Assembly (NCBI GenBank): GCA_963781345.1
Contig: CAWAFQ010000014.1
Coordinates: 124,001 to 188,000, forward strand
DNA: 64,000 bases
Source: JBBRHQ01 sp963781345
GTDB taxonomy: Bacteria > Actinomycetota > Thermoleophilia > Solirubrobacterales > 70-9
Reading direction: 5' to 3'
Shown here: positions 24,689-33,404 of the stretch, piece after piece
Layout of the letters: each line of letters starts with the position of its first letter
Numbering within the stretch: position 1 is the first letter of the stretch
Notes under the pieces: generated by a model
The model's input: the letters and a program-made list of their open reading frames with translations, nothing else
Told to the model about the DNA's origin: nothing
Database searches by the model: none
Program-made: the position numbers and the translations under genes

Positions 24689-25764
24689 GCGCGTTGCGGC
24701 TCGATGCCAGGGCGCAGCTGCGCGACTTCGAACTCGACGTCGGCCTCGAGGTCGGCGCCGGGGAGCGCCTCGCCCTGGTCGGCCCGTCAGGGGCCGGCAA
24801 GACCACCGTGATGCGGATCCTCGCGGGGCTGATGCTCCCCACCGCTGGCCGCATAACGATCGGCGAGCGGACCTGGCTCGACACCGCATCCGGCGCCGAC
24901 CTCGCGCCCGAGGAGCGCCGCTGCGGATACCTGTTCCAGGACTACGCGTTGTTCCCCAGGATGTCGGCCTGGCGGAACGTCGCCTACGGTATGAGGCGCC
25001 TCGCCCGCTCCGAGCGCCGCCGCGGAGCGCTTGAGCTGCTCGATCGCTTCGGGGTCGTCGGCCTGGCGGAGGAGCTTCCGGCCTCGCTCTCCGGCGGCGA
25101 GCGCCAGCGGGTGGCGCTCGCGCGGGCGCTGGGGTCCGACCCCGAGGCGCTGCTGCTCGACGAGCCGCTCGCAGCGCTCGACCCGGAGACGCGGTCCGCC
25201 TCGCTGCGCGAGCTGGACGAGCTGCTCTGGAGTCTCGGGATCCCGGTCGTGCTCGTCACCCACTCCTTCGACGAGGCGGCCCTGCTCGGCGACCGACTCA
25301 TCGTTCTCGACCGCGGCGCGGTCGTCCAGCGGGGCACCGCGGCAGAGGTCTCGGCCCGGCCCGTCTCCGCCTTCGTCGCGGACTTCTCCGGAGCGGTTGT
25401 CCTCCGGGGTGCGGCCTCGAGGGGGGCCGACGGCCTGACCGAGATTGCGCTTGAGGGCGGAGGGGCGGTCCGCAGCATCGACGAGGCCACCGGCCCGGTG
25501 GCGATCAGCGTCTTCCCGTGGGAGATCTCGCTCGAGCCGCCCGGGGGGGCCGGCGCCGATTCCGCTCTCAACCGGATCGACGGAGAGGTCCGCTCGGTCA
25601 CGGCCGTCGGCAACCGCGCCAGGGTGGCGGTCTCGGTTCCCCACCCGCTGATCGCCGAGGTTACGCTGCGATCTGTCGAGGCCCTCGGACTGCGGCCCGG
25701 GACGAGCGTCACGGCAACCTGGAAGGCAACCGCGACGAGGGTCCTTGGCGGCAGGCCCGGCTGA
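24685..25764 (+). CDS. modC: Molybdate ABC transporter ATP-binding protein ModC
   Basis: A 359-residue ABC ATPase. Walker A GPSGAGKTTVMRIL, Q-loop LFQDYALFP, signature LSGGERQRVALARAL, Walker B ALLLDEPLAALDPETR and the switch His in LVTHSFDEA are all present. The C-terminal 130 residues include a TOBE domain (RIDGEVRSVTAVGNRARVAV) that in ModC binds molybdate and regulates transport. GTG start overlapping modB. Confidence 0.95.
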   Translation: MSALRLDARAQLRDFELDVGLEVGAGERLALVGPSGAGKTTVMRILAGLMLPTAGRITIGERTWLDTASGADLAPEERRCGYLFQDYALFPRMSAWRNVAYGMRRLARSERRRGALELLDRFGVVGLAEELPASLSGGERQRVALARALGSDPEALLLDEPLAALDPETRSASLRELDELLWSLGIPVVLVTHSFDEAALLGDRLIVLDRGAVVQRGTAAEVSARPVSAFVADFSGAVVLRGAASRGADGLTEIALEGGGAVRSIDEATGPVAISVFPWEISLEPPGGAGADSALNRIDGEVRSVTAVGNRARVAVSVPHPLIAEVTLRSVEALGLRPGTSVTATWKATATRVLGGRPG

Positions 25765-25815
25765 GCGGCATCCCGATTCAGGCCGAGCGGCCAAACCCGC
25801 GCTAGGATCGTCCGG

Positions 25816-28020
25816 ATGCCGGACGCAAAGGAGAGGGTCACCTACTGCCGTGTCTGTGAGCCACTCTGCGGGATGGTCGCGACGGTCGAGAACGGCCGCC
25901 TGACAAAGCTCCGCCCCGACGCCGAGCACCCGCTCTCCGCCGGGTTCGCCTGCCCCAAGGGGATCGCGATGACCGACGTGCAGAACGACCCCGACCGCGT
26001 CCTGCACCCGCTGCGCCGCACCCCCTCGGGCGAGTTCGAGCGGGTCAGCTGGGAGGCCGCGCTCGAGGAGATCGGCGCCAGGCTCGGCCGGATTCGCGCC
26101 GAGCACGGCGGCTCCTCGGTCGGCTGGTACATGGGCAACCCGGGCGCCTTTTCCTACTCGCACCCGCTGTGGTCGAAGGGTTTCACCGACGCGCTCGGCT
26201 CCAAGCACTACTACACGGCGTCCTCTCAGGACGTAAGCAACCGCTTCGCCGCCTCCCAGATGCTCTACGGCTCCCCCTTCCTGGTTCCGATCCCGGACCT
26301 CGAGCGGACCGACTTCCTCCTGGTCGTCGGGGCGAACCCGCTGGTTTCCCACGGCAGCGTCATGAGCGCGCCGCGGATCAAGGACCAGCTCAACGCGATC
26401 GCGGCCCGCGGCGGGCGGGTCGTCGTCGTCGATCCGCGGCGCTCGGAGACCGCGCGAGCCTTCGAGCACCTGCCGATAACCCCCGATTCCGACGCATGGC
26501 TGCTGCTCTCGATGCTGCAGGTGATATTCGACGAGGGCCTCGAGGACGGTGGCGCCCTCAGCCACCAGGCGACCGGAACGGAGGGATTGCGGCGACTGGT
26601 CGCGGCCCATGCACCCGAGGAGACCGAGGGCAGGACCGGAATCGAGGCTGCGACCACTCGCCGGCTCGCCCGCGACCTGGCGAGTGCCGGGCGCGCCGCC
26701 GTCTATGGGCGCACCGGCTCCTGCCTCGGGCGCAACGGGACACTCGTCTCCTTCCTCCTCGACGCCCTCAACGCCGTCACCGGCAACCTCGACCGCGAGG
26801 GCGGCGCCATCTTCGGCGACCCTCCGATCGATTTCGAGGGCATCGCCCAAAGGCTCGGCCTCGCCACCTACGACAGCGTGCGCTCCCGGGTCGGCGATCT
26901 CCCGGATGTCCTCGGCAGCCTCCCCGCGTCACTGATGGCAAAGGAGATAACCACCCCGGGGCCGGGACAGATGCGGGCGCTCTTCGTCTCCGCCGGAAAT
27001 CCGGTGCTCTCGGTGCCCAACGGGGAGGAGCTCGAATCGGCGATCGAGGAGCTCGACCTCTGCGTCGCGATCGACCTCTACGTCAGCGAGACCGCCCGCC
27101 ACGCCGATTTCGTCCTCCCGGCGACGACGATGTATGAGCGCGAGGACCTGCCGCTGCCGTTCCTGGGGCTGTTCACGAAGCCCTACATCAACATGACCGA
27201 CGCGGTCGTCGAGCCCGCGGGGGAGGCGCGCCAGGAGTGGGAGATCATCGAGGACATCTCGCGGCGCGTCGGGATCGTCCCCTCGAGCGTGCGGATCGCA
27301 CGCCTGCTCGGGCGGGTGGGGATCCGGCTCTCCCCGCAGCGCCTGGTCGACCTGCTGCTGAGGGTCGGTCCCAAGGGTGATCTGTTCGGGCTCCGCCGCG
27401 GCGGTCTCAGCCTCGCCAAGCTGCGCAGGAACCCGCACGGGATAGTCCTCGGCGAGCACCTGCACGCCGGCGTCATGCGCGGCAAGCTTCGCACCCGCGA
27501 CAGCAGGGTTCACCTCGACGTCGCCGAGATCCGGGCCGAGGCAGGGCGCCTGCAGGCACGAAACGGGCACGACCCGGACTTCCCGATGCGCCTGATCGGG
27601 CTGCGCGAGCTTCGCTCCCACAACTCGTGGATGCACAACGCGGCGCTGCTGATGCGCGGCGGCCGCGAGCAGGCGGCGCGGATCCACCCCGACGACGCCG
27701 CCGCGGCGGGGATCGAGGACGGCGCGATCTGCCGGGTGTCCTCGGCCCAGGGAGAGATCGAGCTGATCGCCCGCCTCACCGACGAGGTCACCCCGGGGGC
27801 GATCGCGGTCCCGCACGGATGGGGTCACGAGGGTGGCGGCTGGCGCACGGCCAACGCGGCCGGCGGTGTGAACGTCAACGTGCTCGCCTCCTCGGAGCCC
27901 GAGGATCTCGAGCGGCTGGCGGGGATGGCATTCCTCAACGGCATCCCGGTCCGGGTCGAGGCGGTGGCGACCGCCTCGCAGCCACAGCGCGAGCACGAAC
28001 GGCTCGCTCCCGCCGGCTAG
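25816..28020 (+). CDS. Molybdopterin (bis-MGD) oxidoreductase of unknown substrate
   Basis: A 734-residue enzyme of the DMSO reductase superfamily. The N-terminus has a 4Fe-4S motif YCRVCEPLCGMV with the fourth Cys in GFACPKG, followed by molybdopterin domains (LLVVGANPLVSHGS, VVVDPRRSETAR, LFVSAGNPVLSVPNG, ADFVLPATTMYERED) and the C-terminal pterin-binding fold (RLIGLRELRSHNSWMHN, VPHGWGHEGGGW). No twin-arginine signal, so it is probably cytoplasmic. No iron-sulfur or membrane subunit gene is adjacent. It follows modABC by about 50 bases and is the likely consumer of the cofactor made here. I cannot identify the Mo ligand residue or the substrate; related enzymes include formate dehydrogenases and BisC-type reductases. 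Confidence 0.8.
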   Translation: MPDAKERVTYCRVCEPLCGMVATVENGRLTKLRPDAEHPLSAGFACPKGIAMTDVQNDPDRVLHPLRRTPSGEFERVSWEAALEEIGARLGRIRAEHGGSSVGWYMGNPGAFSYSHPLWSKGFTDALGSKHYYTASSQDVSNRFAASQMLYGSPFLVPIPDLERTDFLLVVGANPLVSHGSVMSAPRIKDQLNAIAARGGRVVVVDPRRSETARAFEHLPITPDSDAWLLLSMLQVIFDEGLEDGGALSHQATGTEGLRRLVAAHAPEETEGRTGIEAATTRRLARDLASAGRAAVYGRTGSCLGRNGTLVSFLLDALNAVTGNLDREGGAIFGDPPIDFEGIAQRLGLATYDSVRSRVGDLPDVLGSLPASLMAKEITTPGPGQMRALFVSAGNPVLSVPNGEELESAIEELDLCVAIDLYVSETARHADFVLPATTMYEREDLPLPFLGLFTKPYINMTDAVVEPAGEARQEWEIIEDISRRVGIVPSSVRIARLLGRVGIRLSPQRLVDLLLRVGPKGDLFGLRRGGLSLAKLRRNPHGIVLGEHLHAGVMRGKLRTRDSRVHLDVAEIRAEAGRLQARNGHDPDFPMRLIGLRELRSHNSWMHNAALLMRGGREQAARIHPDDAAAAGIEDGAICRVSSAQGEIELIARLTDEVTPGAIAVPHGWGHEGGGWRTANAAGGVNVNVLASSEPEDLERLAGMAFLNGIPVRVEAVATASQPQREHERLAPAG

Positions 28021-28048
28021 CTCCCTCGGGCGCCGGCCCCCGCGGCCG

Positions 28049-28119
28049 AGTGGACGATCACCACCGGCCCCGGGGTCCAGTGGACGATTACCACCAATAT
28101 GCGGGGGCTTTCGTCCACT
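28049..28119. repeat. Direct and inverted repeats between convergent genes
   Basis: The 17-base unit AGTGGACGATYACCACC occurs at 28049-28065 and 28079-28095 (30-base period), and CGTCCACT at 28112-28119 is the inverse of its first eight bases. They fill the 122-base gap between the oxidoreductase and the cupin gene. A terminator or REP-like role is possible. Confidence 0.5.
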
Positions 28120-28142
28120 CGATCCGGTGGGGGCTCCCGTCT

Positions 28143-28610
28143 CTAGGTCTCGCCGTCGTAATAGGGGACGTCGCTGGAGCGTCGGACCATGACCTGGTCG
28201 CGATCGCCGCCCGGGTAGACCCCGATCTTGTCGCTGTCGGGGTAGACGGCGATCGCGGGCTCGCTGATCGTCGAGATCATCAGCACCCTCGCCGTCTCGG
28301 AGCTGTTGTTTGTGACCTTGTGGGCCCCCTCGGGTCCGGAGGGAAAGCAGACGATATCGCCGGGCTCGAGGTCGTCGCTTCCGTCGGGATGGCGAAGGGT
28401 CGGGATTCCGCCGAGAACCACGAGCCACTCCTCCTCCGGGTACTCGTAGTGGTAGGGGCAGATGCTCTCGCCCGGCGGCAGCTCGTAGACGGATCCACCG
28501 ATCTTGCTCGCGCCGATCCGCTTGCCGAAGCGGTCCATGCCGGCCCGGTATCCGGGCGGGTCCTCGGAGCCGTAGGCGGGCTCGCCGCGGTTGAGGTTGT
28601 AGCGCTTCAC
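28143..28610 (-). CDS. Cupin-domain protein
   Basis: About 155 residues forming one cupin barrel. The metal-binding motifs are recognisable: GESICPYHYEYPEEEWLVVLGG (motif 1, with HxH-like YHYEYPEEE) and PGDIVCFPSGPEGAHKVTN (motif 2 His). Cupins of this kind may be dioxygenases, isomerases or sugar-binding proteins; nothing here decides. I chose GTG 28610 (VKRYNLNRGE), preceded by GAGGA, over an upstream ATG at 28664 that adds a basic unstructured stretch. It is convergent to the molybdopterin enzyme. Confidence 0.7.
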   Translation of the reverse strand: MKRYNLNRGEPAYGSEDPPGYRAGMDRFGKRIGASKIGGSVYELPPGESICPYHYEYPEEEWLVVLGGIPTLRHPDGSDDLEPGDIVCFPSGPEGAHKVTNNSSETARVLMISTISEPAIAVYPDSDKIGVYPGGDRDQVMVRRSSDVPYYDGET

Positions 28611-28693
28611 CGAAGCGATCCTCGCAGACGGACGCCACCGAGCGGGCAATAGCCGGCGAAGCATCCGACGGATCTGCCCGCTCGGTGGGCGCC

Positions 28694-29275
28694 TCAGTCG
28701 CGCAGCGCCGCGAAGATGCTCTCCGCCTCGGCCACATCGGCGGCGGTGTTGACGTTGAAGCAGAGGCGGTGGGGGTCCCCGAATCGGGCGACGTCGGACT
28801 CGGGGACGACCTTGGGGTCGAGCGAGCGAACTGCGTCGTGCATCGAGTCGCCGCGCTCGAGCGCGGCCTCGAGCGCCCCTAGCTCGGCGAAGTCGTAGCG
28901 CGCGAGCAGGGGCTGGAGCCGGCCGTCGGCCTCGATCACGGCGCTCGCCGGGTGCGACGCCAGCCAGGCGAGGAGCTTCTCGTCGATGAAGACCATGTCG
29001 CAGGCGAGGGCGAGGACCGGGCCCTGCTCGTGGCGAAGCGCCGCGACGAGGCCGCAGAGGGGGTGGCGGGGCTCGTCGGGCTCGGTGATCACCGGGCAGT
29101 AGATCTCGGGCAGCTCCGAGTCGGCCTTGGCGACGACGAAGCGCTCGAGGCCGGCCGCCTGGGCGGCGGCGATCGGGTAGGAGATCATCGCGTGCCCGGC
29201 GATCCGAACTCCCGGCTTCGGGCTGCCCATCCGCCGCGAGCGGCCTCCGGCGAGAACTGCGACAGCGGCGTCCAT
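28694..29275 (-). CDS. mobA: Molybdenum cofactor guanylyltransferase MobA
   Basis: A 193-residue nucleotidyltransferase that joins GMP to Mo-molybdopterin to give the dinucleotide cofactor. The signature VLAGGRSRRMGSPKP and the acidic motif ALACDMVFIDEKLL are present, and RYDFAELGALEAALERGD plus FNVNTAADVAEAE at the end are typical. The start MDAAVAVLAGG at 29275 gives the normal MobA N-terminus. It supports the idea that the neighbouring oxidoreductase uses a guanine dinucleotide cofactor. Divergent from moeA. Confidence 0.85.
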   Translation of the reverse strand: MDAAVAVLAGGRSRRMGSPKPGVRIAGHAMISYPIAAAQAAGLERFVVAKADSELPEIYCPVITEPDEPRHPLCGLVAALRHEQGPVLALACDMVFIDEKLLAWLASHPASAVIEADGRLQPLLARYDFAELGALEAALERGDSMHDAVRSLDPKVVPESDVARFGDPHRLCFNVNTAADVAEAESIFAALRD

Positions 29276-29346
29276 CCGCGGAAGTCTGGCACCGATCCGA
29301 TCGCGGAACATCCGAGCAACGCCAATCGGGCTACGCTCGCAGTCGC

Positions 29347-30588
29347 GTGCCCGAGCTGACCGAGCTGACCGAGATCGCCGAGGCCCGCCGGCTCGTGCTC
29401 GAGCGGGCGAGGCCGCTGGAGGCCGAGGAGGTCCCGCTGGCCGAATTGCGCGGCCGTGTCCTCGCCGAGGAGGTCCTCGCCAGCGAGGACGTGCCCGGGT
29501 TCGACAACTCGGCGATGGACGGATACGCGATCAGGGCAGCTGACGCCGCGGGCGCTTCCGAGACGAGCCCGGTGGAGCTGCGGCTCACCGGCGAGTCCCG
29601 GGCCGGCCATCCCTCCGAGGCCACGGTGGGCCCCGGCGAGGCGATCGCGATCTCGACCGGGGCGATGGTCCCGCCCGGGGCCGACGCCGTGGTCAGGGTC
29701 GAGGACACCGCGCGCTCCGACGGGGCGGTCGAGGTGCGAGCCGAGGTGCCCCCCGCCAACAACATCCGCCGAGCCGGCGAGGACATCGAGGCCGGCAGCC
29801 GCCTGCTCGAGCCCGGGCGCCTGCTCGGCGCCGCCGAGATCGGCGTGATCGCCTCGGCTCCCCGCGCGGAGGTCGCCTGCTTCCGCGTTCCCCGGGTCGG
29901 TGTCGTCGTCACCGGGGATGAGCTGATCGGCCCCTCTGAGCCGATCCGACCCGGGGCCGTGCGCGACTCGAACGCCCACGCGGTCCCGGCGCTCGTCCTC
30001 GACGCCGGCGCCGAGGTCGCGTCGGTCGGCCACGCGGGCGATGACCCTGGCAGGACGCGCGAGGCCATTGGCCGGGCGCTGGAGGCGGACCTCACGGTGG
30101 TCTGCGGTGGGGTCTCGGTCGGTGAGCACGACCACGTCCGCCCGGCTCTTGCCGAGCTTGGCGTCGAGGAGGTCTTCTGGGGGGTGTCTCTGCGCCCGGG
30201 CAAACCGACCTGGTTCGGGATCGCGCCCGGCGGAGGCCCGGTGTTCGGGCTGCCCGGCAACCCGGTATCGGCAATGGTCACGTTCACGCTCTTCGCCCGC
30301 CCGGCGCTGCTGGCGATGCAGGGCCTCGACCCCGAGGCCCGGCGGGCACGGGCGGTGCTCGAGGCCGGCTACGAGAAGAAGCCGGGACGAGCGCACGCCG
30401 TCCGTTGCAGCCTCACCGCGGGCCCGCGCGGACTCCTCGCGCGGACGACCGGCCCGCAGGGCTCGCACGTGCTGACCTCGATGCTGGGCGCCGACGCCCT
30501 GGCGATGATCGGGGCGCAGAGCGCCGGGGTCGCCGCGGGGGAGACGGTCGAGGTCGAGCTGCTCTGCGGATCTAGGATTGGCGGGTGA
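29347..30588 (+). CDS. moeA: Molybdopterin molybdotransferase MoeA
   Basis: A 413-residue enzyme that inserts molybdate into adenylated molybdopterin. Motifs include FDNSAMDGYAIRA, GEAIAISTGAMVPPGADAVVRVED, GVVVTGDELI, CGGVSVGEHDHVRPAL and FGLPGNPVSAMVTF, covering the N-terminal, MoCF-binding and C-terminal domains. Start is GTG 29347. The stop overlaps the GTG of the moaD-moaE fusion. Cofactor genes moeA, moaDE, moaC and mogA form one overlapping operon. Confidence 0.95.
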   Translation: MPELTELTEIAEARRLVLERARPLEAEEVPLAELRGRVLAEEVLASEDVPGFDNSAMDGYAIRAADAAGASETSPVELRLTGESRAGHPSEATVGPGEAIAISTGAMVPPGADAVVRVEDTARSDGAVEVRAEVPPANNIRRAGEDIEAGSRLLEPGRLLGAAEIGVIASAPRAEVACFRVPRVGVVVTGDELIGPSEPIRPGAVRDSNAHAVPALVLDAGAEVASVGHAGDDPGRTREAIGRALEADLTVVCGGVSVGEHDHVRPALAELGVEEVFWGVSLRPGKPTWFGIAPGGGPVFGLPGNPVSAMVTFTLFARPALLAMQGLDPEARRARAVLEAGYEKKPGRAHAVRCSLTAGPRGLLARTTGPQGSHVLTSMLGADALAMIGAQSAGVAAGETVEVELLCGSRIGG

Positions 30589-31244
30589 CGATGACGATGC
30601 GGCTGAGCGTGCGCCTTTACGCGATCCTGCGCGAGCGGGCTGGGACCGACACGGTCGAGATCGACCTGGCCGAGGATGCGACCGCCGCCGACGCGCTGCT
30701 CGCCCTGCGGGAGACGCCCGGTCTCGAGCTGCTCGAGCGCTTCCCGGTGCGGATCGCGGTCAACCGCGAGTACGCCGATCCCGGTCAGGAGCTCTCGGCC
30801 GGCGACGAGCTGGCGCTGATCCCTCCGGTCAGCGGCGGCGCCGAGCCGCATGTCCGCGTCAGCGCCGAGCCGCTCTCGCCGGCCGCGCTCAGCGAGGCGG
30901 TCGGGCGCCCCGGGGCGGGGGCGATCGTCACCTTCCAGGGCACGACTCGCGACGTCGAGCGACTCGAGTACGAGGCCTACGCCGAGATGGCCGAGGAGCG
31001 GATCGCGGAGATCCTCCGCGACTGCGTCGAGCGCCACGGGCTGGAGGCCGCCGCGGCCGAGCACCGGGTCGGGGCGGTCGCACTCGGCGAGCCGAGCGTC
31101 GTCGTCGCCGTCTCCGCCGCGCACCGCTCCGAGGCCTTCGCCGGGGCGCGCGAGGCGATCGACCGGATCAAGGCCGAGGCGCCGATCTGGAAGAAGGAGG
31201 TCGAGGCGGGGGAGGGCCGCTGGGTCGAGGGGACGGCGCCGTGA
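30585..31244 (+). CDS. Fused molybdopterin synthase MoaD-MoaE
   Basis: A 219-residue fusion. Residues about 1-87 are MoaD (ubiquitin-like; LYAILRERAGTDTVEIDL), ending LALIPPVSGG, the C-terminal Gly-Gly that normally carries the thiocarboxylate. Residues about 88-219 are MoaE (GAIVTFQGTTRD, EYEAYAEMAEERIAEI, HRVGAVALGEPSVVVAVSAAHR, IKAEAPIWKKE). Because Gly-Gly is internal here, the protein should need cleavage to work, as established for the fused MoaX of Mycobacterium tuberculosis. A JAMM protease gene of the Mec type is present at 60.4 kb. Start GTG 30585 overlaps moeA; stop overlaps moaC. Confidence 0.9.
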   Translation: MTMTMRLSVRLYAILRERAGTDTVEIDLAEDATAADALLALRETPGLELLERFPVRIAVNREYADPGQELSAGDELALIPPVSGGAEPHVRVSAEPLSPAALSEAVGRPGAGAIVTFQGTTRDVERLEYEAYAEMAEERIAEILRDCVERHGLEAAAAEHRVGAVALGEPSVVVAVSAAHRSEAFAGAREAIDRIKAEAPIWKKEVEAGEGRWVEGTAP

Positions 31245-31735
31245 GCGAGGAGCGCCTGACCCACCTCGACGAGTCCGGCTCGGCGCGGATGATCGACGTC
31301 GGGGGCAAGGCCGAGAGCGAGCGCCGCGCCGTCGCCGAGGCCCGAATGAAGATGTCGCCGCGGACCGCCGAGGCGGTCGAGCGCGGCGACGGCCCCAAGG
31401 GCGAGGTCCTCGGCACCGCCCGGCTGGCGGGGATCGGGGCGGCGAAGCGCGCCGGCGAGCTGATCCCGCTCGCCCACCCGCTGCCGCTGACCTTCGTCGA
31501 CGTCGAGGGCCGGGTCGACGTCGACGCGGGCGAGGTGGTCCTGATAGCAGAAGCCCGGACCGTCTCGCGCACCGGGGTCGAGATGGAGGCGATGACGGCG
31601 GCGGCGGTCGCGGCGCTGACCGTCTACGACATGGTCAAGGGCATCGAGCGGGGGGTCGAGATTCGCAGCGTCACCCTGCTGGAGAAGAGCGGCGGCCGAC
31701 ACGACTGGCGCCGCGAGCAGCCACCCGCCCGGTGA
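31241..31735 (+). CDS. moaC: Cyclic pyranopterin monophosphate synthase MoaC
   Basis: A 164-residue protein converting 3',8-cyclo-GTP to cyclic pyranopterin monophosphate. Motifs MIDVGGKAESERRAVAEARM, ELIPLAHPLPLTFVDVE, and EMEAMTAAAVAALTVYDMVKGIERG are those of MoaC, including the catalytic Lys region. GTG start overlaps the moaDE stop (GTGA) and its stop shares a base with the mogA ATG (TGATG). Confidence 0.95.
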   Translation: MSEERLTHLDESGSARMIDVGGKAESERRAVAEARMKMSPRTAEAVERGDGPKGEVLGTARLAGIGAAKRAGELIPLAHPLPLTFVDVEGRVDVDAGEVVLIAEARTVSRTGVEMEAMTAAAVAALTVYDMVKGIERGVEIRSVTLLEKSGGRHDWRREQPPAR

Positions 31736-32199
31736 TGAGAGCCGCCGTGATCACGGTCAGCGACTCCCGCGCAGAGGGCGGGGCCGAGGACGAGAGCGGT
31801 CCGCGACTGGCCGAGTTCGCCTCCTCGCTCGGCTTCGAGGTGACCGAGCGCGAGGTGATCCCCGACGAGCAGGGCCTGATCTCCGAGCGCCTTCGCCACC
31901 TTGCCGACGGCGCCGTCTGCGAGCTGATCCTGACCACAGGAGGCACCGGATTCGCCCCGCGCGACGTCACCCCGGAGGCGACACGCGCGGTGATCGACCG
32001 CGAGGCGCCCGGGATCGCCGAGGCGATGCGCGCCGCCTCGCGCGAGCACACTCGGCTGTGGATGGTCTCCCGCGGGGTCGCCGGAGTGCGCGGCACGACC
32101 CTGATCGTCAACTTCCCCGGCAACCCGAAGGCGATCGCCGAGGCCGGCGAGGGAATCCGCGAAGCCCTCCCGCACGCCGTCGGCCTGCTCCACCCCTGA
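31735..32199 (+). CDS. mogA: Molybdopterin adenylyltransferase MogA/MoaB
   Basis: A 154-residue MogA/MoaB-family protein, which adenylates molybdopterin before MoeA inserts molybdate. Motifs AVITVSDSRAEGGAEDESG, LILTTGGTGFAPRDVTPEAT and LIVNFPGNPKAIAEA are clear. It is the last gene of the moeA-moaDE-moaC-mogA operon and is followed by a strong hairpin at 32215-32247. Whether it is best called MogA or MoaB cannot be decided. Confidence 0.9.
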   Translation: MRAAVITVSDSRAEGGAEDESGPRLAEFASSLGFEVTEREVIPDEQGLISERLRHLADGAVCELILTTGGTGFAPRDVTPEATRAVIDREAPGIAEAMRAASREHTRLWMVSRGVAGVRGTTLIVNFPGNPKAIAEAGEGIREALPHAVGLLHP

Positions 32200-32214
32200 C
32201 GCCGCTGCCGAAAC

Positions 32215-32247
32215 TTCAATCGACCATCACTTTGATGGTCGATTGAA
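32215..32247. repeat. Perfect 15-bp hairpin, copy 1 of an interspersed element
   Basis: TTCAATCGACCATCA (32215-32229) and its exact complement (32233-32247) flank a three-base loop. It lies between convergent mogA and an EamA transporter gene, so it can act as a bidirectional terminator. A related sequence with the same left arm and flank (CGAAACTTCAAT) occurs at 53393-53431, showing that it belongs to a repeat family. Confidence 0.7.
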
Positions 32248-32269
32248 CACTCGCGAGCGGGGCGGGGGG

Positions 32270-33181
32270 TTAGGCGGCGGGTTCGGGCTCGAGCTCGGCG
32301 GCGACGCCGAGGGCCTCCTCGATCTCGCCGGCCCGCAGCGGCGCCGGGGTCAGGGCAGCGGCGCCGATCACCAGGGCGAAGGCGAGGATCCGGGCGGCGA
32401 AGCCCGCGGCGGTTGAGGGCATGGGGTCACCGAAGACGATTGGGCCGGCGGCGATCGTCGCGGCGTTGGCGGCGACGCTGGTGACCGCGATCACCGCCAC
32501 AACGGGGCCGATCTGAAGGCTCTTCGCCGAGATCAGGAGCCCGACGAGCGACGCGATCAGGATGACGAGGGCGAGGGGCTCGACGACCACCCCGAGTCCC
32601 TGCTCGGAGATGTGCCCGGTCGAGCCCTTGATCGAGACGTCGGAAGCCGCCCAGATGAGGCCCGCAGAGGCGCCGAACAGGACCCCGGCGTGGGCGCGGC
32701 CCCGGGCGAAGGCCGCAAGCAGCAGACCGGCGACGGAGAGGGCGGCGATGTAGATGGCGATCGTCAGCGGCTCGTATCCGGCGTGGGCGCTGTCGCCGCT
32801 GCCCTCGACCGTTGCTGCGAGGAAGGCGAGGCCGGCGGCCGCGAACGCGACGCCGATCCATTCGCGTCGGGTCACGGTGAGGCCGAAGACCCGATCGGCG
32901 ACCACCGTGAGCAGGACCAGCCCCCCGGCGATCACCGATTGCACAAGTGAGATCGGGGCGAGCGCGAGGGCCCCGACATGGAGGAACCACGAAGACAGCG
33001 CGATTGCGATCCCGAGCGTGTACCAGCCTGATCCGAAGAGGGCGAAGGTGCTGCGCAGGGGCCGGCGGAAGTTGACCTCGGGGGCGCGGACGGCGCCGCG
33101 GTGCTTGTAGAGGAAGCTGACGATCGAGGCGAGCGCGGTCGCCGCCGCAAGCAGCAGCCCCACCTGGACCGAGAAGCTCAA
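32270..33181 (-). CDS. EamA / DMT-superfamily transporter-like membrane protein
   Basis: A 303-residue polytopic protein with about nine or ten membrane helices, arranged as two EamA-like halves (SLVQSVIAGGLVLLTVVADRVFG with RREWIGVAFAAAGLAFLA; then LIWAASDVSIKGSTGHIS). Members export or import metabolites; some relatives act on magnesium. The substrate is unknown. It is followed two bases later on the complementary strand by no further gene, and preceded by the 73-residue gene at 33183 with only one base between, so all three minus-strand genes from 34840 are likely one operon. Confidence 0.7.
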   Translation of the reverse strand: MSFSVQVGLLLAAATALASIVSFLYKHRGAVRAPEVNFRRPLRSTFALFGSGWYTLGIAIALSSWFLHVGALALAPISLVQSVIAGGLVLLTVVADRVFGLTVTRREWIGVAFAAAGLAFLAATVEGSGDSAHAGYEPLTIAIYIAALSVAGLLLAAFARGRAHAGVLFGASAGLIWAASDVSIKGSTGHISEQGLGVVVEPLALVILIASLVGLLISAKSLQIGPVVAVIAVTSVAANAATIAAGPIVFGDPMPSTAAGFAARILAFALVIGAAALTPAPLRAGEIEEALGVAAELEPEPAA

Positions 33182-33182
33182 C

Positions 33183-33404
33183 TCAGTTGTCTTCGCTCAG
33201 GTCAATCGCGCGGATCGAGTGCTCGTCCGGGAGCTTGGCGAGCACCTCGTTGACGATCTGGATGATCTCGGCCTCCTCGTGGCCGAAATCGTCGAGCAGC
33301 GAGCGCAGCGCCGTGTGGGTGATCTTCATCTGCGCCGGGGTCAGCTCCAGGTGGAAGCTGATCGGCGGTCCGGTCTCATCCCTGATCTCGTTCTCCTCGC
33401 TCAT
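33183..33404 (-). CDS. Small soluble protein of unknown function
   Basis: A 73-residue acidic protein (SFHLELTPAQMKITHTALRS, then LLDDFGHEEAEIIQIVNEVLAKLPDE). It reads as a short helical protein with no membrane helix. The ATG at 33404 overlaps the stop of the acyltransferase gene (ATGA). Family not recognised. Confidence 0.65.
   Translation of the reverse strand: MSEENEIRDETGPPISFHLELTPAQMKITHTALRSLLDDFGHEEAEIIQIVNEVLAKLPDEHSIRAIDLSEDN

Noticed and set aside
24787..28737. Long minus-strand open frames (687 and 602 residues) opposite modC and the molybdopterin enzyme
   Set aside because: They are mirror images of genes with clear motifs, and their residue use is that of codon-complement artefacts.
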